Origin: Shimia thalassica
Lineage (GTDB): Bacteria > Pseudomonadota > Alphaproteobacteria > Rhodobacterales > Rhodobacteraceae
Assembly: GCF_001458215.1 (NCBI RefSeq)
Contig: NZ_CYTW01000002.1
Location: 1-64,000 of the forward strand
DNA length: 64,000 nt
Direction of reading: 5' to 3'
A program made the translations under genes and the position numbers. The stretch's first letter is position 1. Each line of letters starts with the position of its first letter. Of this stretch, positions 59,738 to 64,000 are shown piece after piece. The notes under the pieces are model-generated. The model was not told the origin of the DNA. It was given only the letters and a program-made list of their open reading frames with translations, and searched no databases.

Positions 59738-62700
59738 GACAGGCTCTCCAGATCCGCAAGGATCGAGTTGCGGCGCGTTTGCCAGAGACCCGCTTCGTGC
59801 AGGGCCGCGAACTTGTCCCGCATGGCCTGAAGCGCCTGCGGGTTTTCCCGCTCGAGAAAGGCAATCACGTCCTCGTCGCCCAGCGTCGCATCATGATAGG
59901 CATCGAACAAACGCGCAGGCACCGCATCCGCCAGATGCGCAAAAGACGCCATGTGATCCAGCGTGGCAGCGATCTCGGCCCCGCCTCTAAATCCGTGGCG
60001 CATCATCCCGGCCAGCCAATCGGCATTGGTTGCACGGGCATGCACCACGCGCGCGATTTCTTCGGTCAGCGTGCGGGCACGTGGATTTCCCGGATTGGTG
60101 TTATCGACATGATAAAGCGCGGCCTGTTTGCCCCCCAGAACCTTTTGGGCTGCCGCAAAACCCGCTTCGTGCGCGGCGTAATCATTGGCCAGCAAAAGAT
60201 CGGTCTCTGGCATGTCCTGAAGGTGCACGAAACCATCGGCTTCGGACACACGGGCGCGAATGCCTTCCTGATCCCGCGTGATGGACGCACCATCCAGCGC
60301 AAATGACGACGCCGCGATCCAGGCTTCACCCGCCTCTGTGCGGGCCTCTTCGGTATAGGTCTCAAGGCTGCGCCCCATCCCGAGACCGTAACTGCCCGGC
60401 GCGGGGCCATAAACGCGGTTGGTGTTTGCGTGCGCCACAAAGGGGTTCCAGTCGGCGGCCTCGTCACGCAGTGTCAGCGCCTTGACCGCTTGGGCAAACA
60501 AGGACGACAACGTCGGGAAGACATCTCGGAAAAGCCCCGAAACACGCAGGGTCACATCCAGACGTGGACGGTCCAGCATGGCAATCGGCAGGATTTCAAC
60601 GCCGGAAACGCGTTCTGATCCTTCGTCCCAAACCGGCTTTGCGCCCAGCAGGTGCAACGCCATGGCAAATTCTTCGCCCGCCGTGCGCATGGTCGCCGAC
60701 CCCCACAGGTCAACGATCAGGGTCTTGGGATAATCGCCTTCTTCCTGCAAATGCCGCCGCACCAGTTCCTCGGCGAGCTTCACCCCTTGGGCATAGGCGG
60801 CCCGCGTCGGCACCGAGCGCGGATCGGTGGTAAACAGGTTGCGTCCCGTTGGCAGAACATCCTGTCGCCCGCGATAAGGAGAGCCGGAAGGGCCGGCCTC
60901 GATCCGCTCACCGCCCAAAGCCTTGAGCAATGCGGCGCGCTCGGCGTTGGCCGAAGGCGTCACATCAAACTGTGCGGTCGACTCAGGGGGGCGCCCGAAA
61001 ACATGCAACCCGTCGCCAAACTGGCTTTCCTTGATGTCACAGACAAAAGTGTCGATGCGGGTGATGGTCTCGGCAAGCGAGGTGGCCACATCAAGCCCCA
61101 GTTCTTCTGCCAGCCCCAGTGCCTGCGCCTCGTCGCGAATGTCCGATTGCAACCGGTCACGCCGTTTCGGGTCCAACCCGTCCGCGTTCGAGAATTCGTC
61201 CAGCAGGCTTTCCAAACGAGAGAACCGCTGCGGGGCGGCGCTTTCCTTTAGGGGCGGGGGCACATGCCCAAGGGTTACGGCACCAATGCGCCGCTTGGCT
61301 TGGGCCGCTTCACCGGGATCGTTCACGATAAAGGGATAGATCACCGGCAAATCCCCAACCAGAGCTTCGGGCCAGCATTCATTGGACAGGGCAACCGACT
61401 TGCCGGGCAGCCATTCCAGCGTGCCATGCGCGCCCACATGCACCAAAGCGTCCGCGCCGAAACTCTGACGCAGCCAGAGGTAAAAGGCCACATAAGCATG
61501 ACAGGGGGTCCGGCTCAGGTCGTGGTATTCCTCGTCCCGCACATCGGGAATGCCGCGTTCGGGTTGCAGCGCAATCAGGGCTTTGCCGCGACGGGCCGCC
61601 TTGAAACTTATTGTGGCATCGTGGATGGCGGGGTCTTGGTCTGGCGCGCCCCATGTCTCGAACAGATCATCGCGCAACGATTGCGGCAATGTCTCAAGAG
61701 CGGCGTGATATTCGGCGACGGGCCATGTCACGGTTTCCGTCAACAAAGCCTCGGCAAGGGGGGCACCCGTCGGGGCGTCATAGCCCGCTTCGGACAGGTC
61801 TTCGAGCATGGCTTCAACCGACGCCAGCGGATCAAGCCCAACAGCATGCGCCATGTTCCAGTCGCGGCCCGGATAGGTGGACAGAACAAAGACGGGTTTC
61901 TTTTGGGTGGCCGGCGTCGTGCGCAGGCGCAGCCAGCCTTCGATACGATCCGCAATCGCCTGAATACGGGCCGCTTGCGGGCGGTGGGCCATACGCGCAA
62001 ATTCAAGGTGAGGGTCGCGCAGGCCTGCCTCTTTGAAAGAGGCCACACCGGCAAACAAACGCCCGTCCACTTCTGGCAGGACCACATGCATGGCAAGGTC
62101 CGCAGGGGACAGGCCGCGTTCGGCTCCGGCCCATGATTTTTCGTCAGAGGTTGCCAGCGCAACCTGAAACACGGGCGCTTGGGTGGCGTCCAGCGGCGAC
62201 ACGCCGTCTTTGCCCTTGCCCGAAAACGATGTGGCATTGACGATTGCTGCGGGTTCCAGGGTTTGCAGATGGGCCGCAATGTCTTTGCGGGCCACAGGTG
62301 CCTTCAGGGACGGCGCAAACAACCCGATCACATCAAACCCGCGATTGCGGAATTCTGTAAACAAGGCTTCGATCGGTGCAGTGTCCGCAGCCCCGAGGTA
62401 AGCGCGATAGAACGTTACCGCAATCAGCGGCTTTGAGGTGTCGCGCACCTCGCTCGGATCACACACGCCGGTTTCCGGCGTCCACGCCCCCACATCGGGC
62501 AAGACCTTTTTGCCCGGCACCGGCCGTGCATAGAGCCCCGCCGCCAGTGCCATCTGCGCAAGCGCGGCCTGCGCGGCAACCGCACCGCCCGTGTCACACA
62601 GGTGCATGAGGCGATGCAGGGTCGAGACCGGAAGGGTGGACACCTCGTCAAGGCGCGTGTCGGGGCGTCCGTCTGCTGGCAGAACCGCCAGCGCGATGCC

Positions 62701-63021
62701 CTTGTTGCGGCACAGGGTTTCGATCTGCTGGATGCCATAGGACCAATAGGAAATCCCCCCGATCAAACGGATCAGGATCGCCTTGGCCCCGTCCAGTGTC
62801 TGTTCGACATAGGTGTCTACCGACAGGGGATGTTTCAGCGCCGAGATATTGGCCAGTCGCAAGGTGGGCAGATCGCCATTGGCCCGATGCCAGCCCGCCG
62901 CGAAAGCCCCAAGGTCGGAATCAGAAAACGACAGCACGACCATATCCGCCGGGCTTTGGCCCAGATCGGTCGGGGTTTCGGTTTCTTCCAACCCATGGCT
63001 TTCGCGAAAGACGACGTGCAT
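59734..63021 (-). CDS. cobN: Cobaltochelatase large subunit, CobN
   Basis: A 1095-aa subunit that, with CobS and CobT (not in this window), inserts cobalt into hydrogenobyrinate a,c-diamide using ATP. CobN/magnesium-chelatase-H features include LIRLIGGISYW, ALQPERGIPDVRDEEYHD, VHVGAHGTLEWLPGK, YGPAPGSYGLGMG and MRHGFRGGAEIA. At 1095 residues it is at the shorter end for CobN but has no visible internal gap. It starts five bases after cobW. Confidence 0.94.
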   Translation of the reverse strand: MHVVFRESHGLEETETPTDLGQSPADMVVLSFSDSDLGAFAAGWHRANGDLPTLRLANISALKHPLSVDTYVEQTLDGAKAILIRLIGGISYWSYGIQQIETLCRNKGIALAVLPADGRPDTRLDEVSTLPVSTLHRLMHLCDTGGAVAAQAALAQMALAAGLYARPVPGKKVLPDVGAWTPETGVCDPSEVRDTSKPLIAVTFYRAYLGAADTAPIEALFTEFRNRGFDVIGLFAPSLKAPVARKDIAAHLQTLEPAAIVNATSFSGKGKDGVSPLDATQAPVFQVALATSDEKSWAGAERGLSPADLAMHVVLPEVDGRLFAGVASFKEAGLRDPHLEFARMAHRPQAARIQAIADRIEGWLRLRTTPATQKKPVFVLSTYPGRDWNMAHAVGLDPLASVEAMLEDLSEAGYDAPTGAPLAEALLTETVTWPVAEYHAALETLPQSLRDDLFETWGAPDQDPAIHDATISFKAARRGKALIALQPERGIPDVRDEEYHDLSRTPCHAYVAFYLWLRQSFGADALVHVGAHGTLEWLPGKSVALSNECWPEALVGDLPVIYPFIVNDPGEAAQAKRRIGAVTLGHVPPPLKESAAPQRFSRLESLLDEFSNADGLDPKRRDRLQSDIRDEAQALGLAEELGLDVATSLAETITRIDTFVCDIKESQFGDGLHVFGRPPESTAQFDVTPSANAERAALLKALGGERIEAGPSGSPYRGRQDVLPTGRNLFTTDPRSVPTRAAYAQGVKLAEELVRRHLQEEGDYPKTLIVDLWGSATMRTAGEEFAMALHLLGAKPVWDEGSERVSGVEILPIAMLDRPRLDVTLRVSGLFRDVFPTLSSLFAQAVKALTLRDEAADWNPFVAHANTNRVYGPAPGSYGLGMGRSLETYTEEARTEAGEAWIAASSFALDGASITRDQEGIRARVSEADGFVHLQDMPETDLLLANDYAAHEAGFAAAQKVLGGKQAALYHVDNTNPGNPRARTLTEEIARVVHARATNADWLAGMMRHGFRGGAEIAATLDHMASFAHLADAVPARLFDAYHDATLGDEDVIAFLERENPQALQAMRDKFAALHEAGLWQTRRNSILADLESLS

Positions 63022-63026
63022 AGCGT

Positions 63027-64000
63027 TTAGTCTACCAGAGCCGCGCGGATCGCTTCCACATTAACGTCATCATGTTCGGCAATCACGACCATGCGGCCCT
63101 GACGGCCTTCTTCCGGCTTCCAGGGGCGGTCAAACTGATGACGCACGCGCGCGCCAACCGCCTGAACCAACAGACGCATCGGCTTGCCTTCAACCGCAGC
63201 ATAGCCTTTTACGCGCAGGATGTTCTGCTCTTTGGCCATCTTCTCGATTCTGGCGGCCAAAGCGGCAGGGTCGGCCTGTTCCGGCAGATCAATCACGACG
63301 CTTTCGAAATCGTCGTGCTCGTGGTCGTGGTGGCCATCGTGATGCGACGGACGGTTGTCCATGTCATCTTCTGCAGCGGCTTCCAGCCCAAGGATCACGC
63401 GCGGATCGACAACCCCTTCGGCCACTTCAACAACGGGCAGGACACGTGGCGCTTCGGCCAGAACCATCGCCTTGGCCTTGGCCACGCCTTCGGGGCCTGC
63501 CAGATCGGGTTTGGTCAACAAAACGATATCGGCACAAGACACCTGATCTTCGAACACCTCGGACAGCGGGGTTTCGTGATCAAGGCTGTCATCCGCTTCG
63601 CGCTGGGCATCCACGGCGGCCACGTTGGTTGCAAAACGGCCATCGGCCACAGCTTCCGCATCGGCCAGCGCAATCACGCCGTCCACCGTGATTTTCGAAC
63701 GGATATCAGGCCAGTCAAACGCCTTGAGCAGGGGCTTGGGCAGGGCCAGACCGGATGTCTCGATCACGATATGCTCGGGACGCGGCTCCAGTGCCATCAA
63801 TGCTTCGATGGTGGGAATGAAATCGTCTGCCACTGTGCAGCAGATACAGCCGTTGGACAGCTCCATGATGTTTTCTTCGGGGCAGTCGGGAATGGCACAG
63901 GATTTCAGGATCTCGCCATCCACTCCCACATCGCCAAATTCATTGACAACAATCGCCAGACGTTTGCCCTGCGGGTTTTGCATCAGATTGCGGATCAGGG
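63027..64000 (-). CDS. cobW: CobW-family GTPase/metallochaperone (5' end outside window)
   Basis: The visible 324 codons form most of a COG0523-type metal chaperone associated with cobalt supply. Visible: NEFGDVGVDGEIL, the metal-binding GCICC (CxCC), SCADIVLLTKPDL (guanine-specificity TKPD) and a His-rich stretch HHDGHHDHEHDD. The P-loop lies beyond the window edge; the frame is open to 64000 (reading LIRNLMQNP). It heads the run into cobN. Confidence 0.92.
   Translation of the reverse strand, partial: LIRNLMQNPQGKRLAIVVNEFGDVGVDGEILKSCAIPDCPEENIMELSNGCICCTVADDFIPTIEALMALEPRPEHIVIETSGLALPKPLLKAFDWPDIRSKITVDGVIALADAEAVADGRFATNVAAVDAQREADDSLDHETPLSEVFEDQVSCADIVLLTKPDLAGPEGVAKAKAMVLAEAPRVLPVVEVAEGVVDPRVILGLEAAAEDDMDNRPSHHDGHHDHEHDDFESVVIDLPEQADPAALAARIEKMAKEQNILRVKGYAAVEGKPMRLLVQAVGARVRHQFDRPWKPEEGRQGRMVVIAEHDDVNVEAIRAALVD

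Noticed and set aside
1-64000. CRISPR arrays, prophage genes, antiphage cassettes
   Set aside because: I looked for regularly spaced repeats, phage structural genes and known defence motifs and found none. The recurrent short motifs found are operators and hairpins.

Overview
The window looks like chromosomal DNA of a marine Roseobacter-group alphaproteobacterium (Rhodobacterales). The support is an initiator-type tRNA(Met) of alphaproteobacterial sequence, an aerobic (CobG/CobN-type) cobalamin cluster, many ABC and TRAP importers, a pxpABC set, and the intergenic repeat style of this group. This placement is inference; no rRNA lies in the window.

Layout. (1) 1-4.5 kb: the 3' end of tRNA-fMet, then a small decayed island. 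It holds a serine-recombinase tail, a truncated IS3-family element, a periplasmic sulfatase and a divergent LysR regulator. It ends at an imperfect copy of the tRNA 3' end and its downstream hairpin (4470-4524), which suggests integration at the tRNA. (2) 4.7-7.5 kb: an AraC regulator, a VOC protein and an SDR, with a shared putative operator at two promoters. (3) 7.5-32.9 kb: a large sugar/sugar-acid catabolic region. A leftward unit has a ribose-type ABC importer plus a mutarotase-like protein and a uronate-dehydrogenase-like enzyme. A rightward 13-gene unit has a lactonase, a second ABC importer, dehydrogenases, an RraA-like protein, 2-dehydro-3-deoxygalactonokinase (dgoK), its aldolase (dgoA), a cupin and methylglyoxal synthase. 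A TRAP importer plus FMN-dependent hydroxy-acid dehydrogenase follows, then a DeoR regulator facing pyruvate kinase and GAPDH. Two FCD-type GntR regulators sit in this region, and a 19-bp near-palindromic site recurs at all three importer promoters, so the units look like one regulon. The apparent scheme is sugar to lactone to aldonate to KDGal to KDPGal to pyruvate plus glyceraldehyde 3-phosphate, with Gap and Pyk taking the triose onward. No conventional sugar-acid dehydratase is present.

(4) 33-41.9 kb: mixed accessory genes (an AT-rich acyltransferase, two acetyltransferases, a TPR protein, a Stealth sugar-phosphate transferase, an Lrp regulator, a universal stress protein and an alanine/glycine symporter). 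Within it, a gene at 34622-35143 encodes a carboxymuconolactone-decarboxylase/AhpD-like protein in which an in-frame TGA stands exactly where the second Cys of the CxxC redox motif is expected. It is either a selenocysteine codon or a fresh nonsense mutation. (5) 42-48.2 kb: a TRIC-like channel, then a nitrilase-superfamily amidase, an M24-fold hydrolase lacking the usual metal ligands, a GntR regulator and pxpABC (5-oxoprolinase). This may be a cyclic-amide/lactam-using locus. (6) 48.4-64 kb: a glycosyltransferase, then the cobalamin cluster cobW-N-G-H-I-J, cobK (opposite strand), cobL-E-M-B-A, a cobalamin riboswitch, and cbiM-cobF. cobK and cobL are divergent, with their start codons overlapping in a single CATG.
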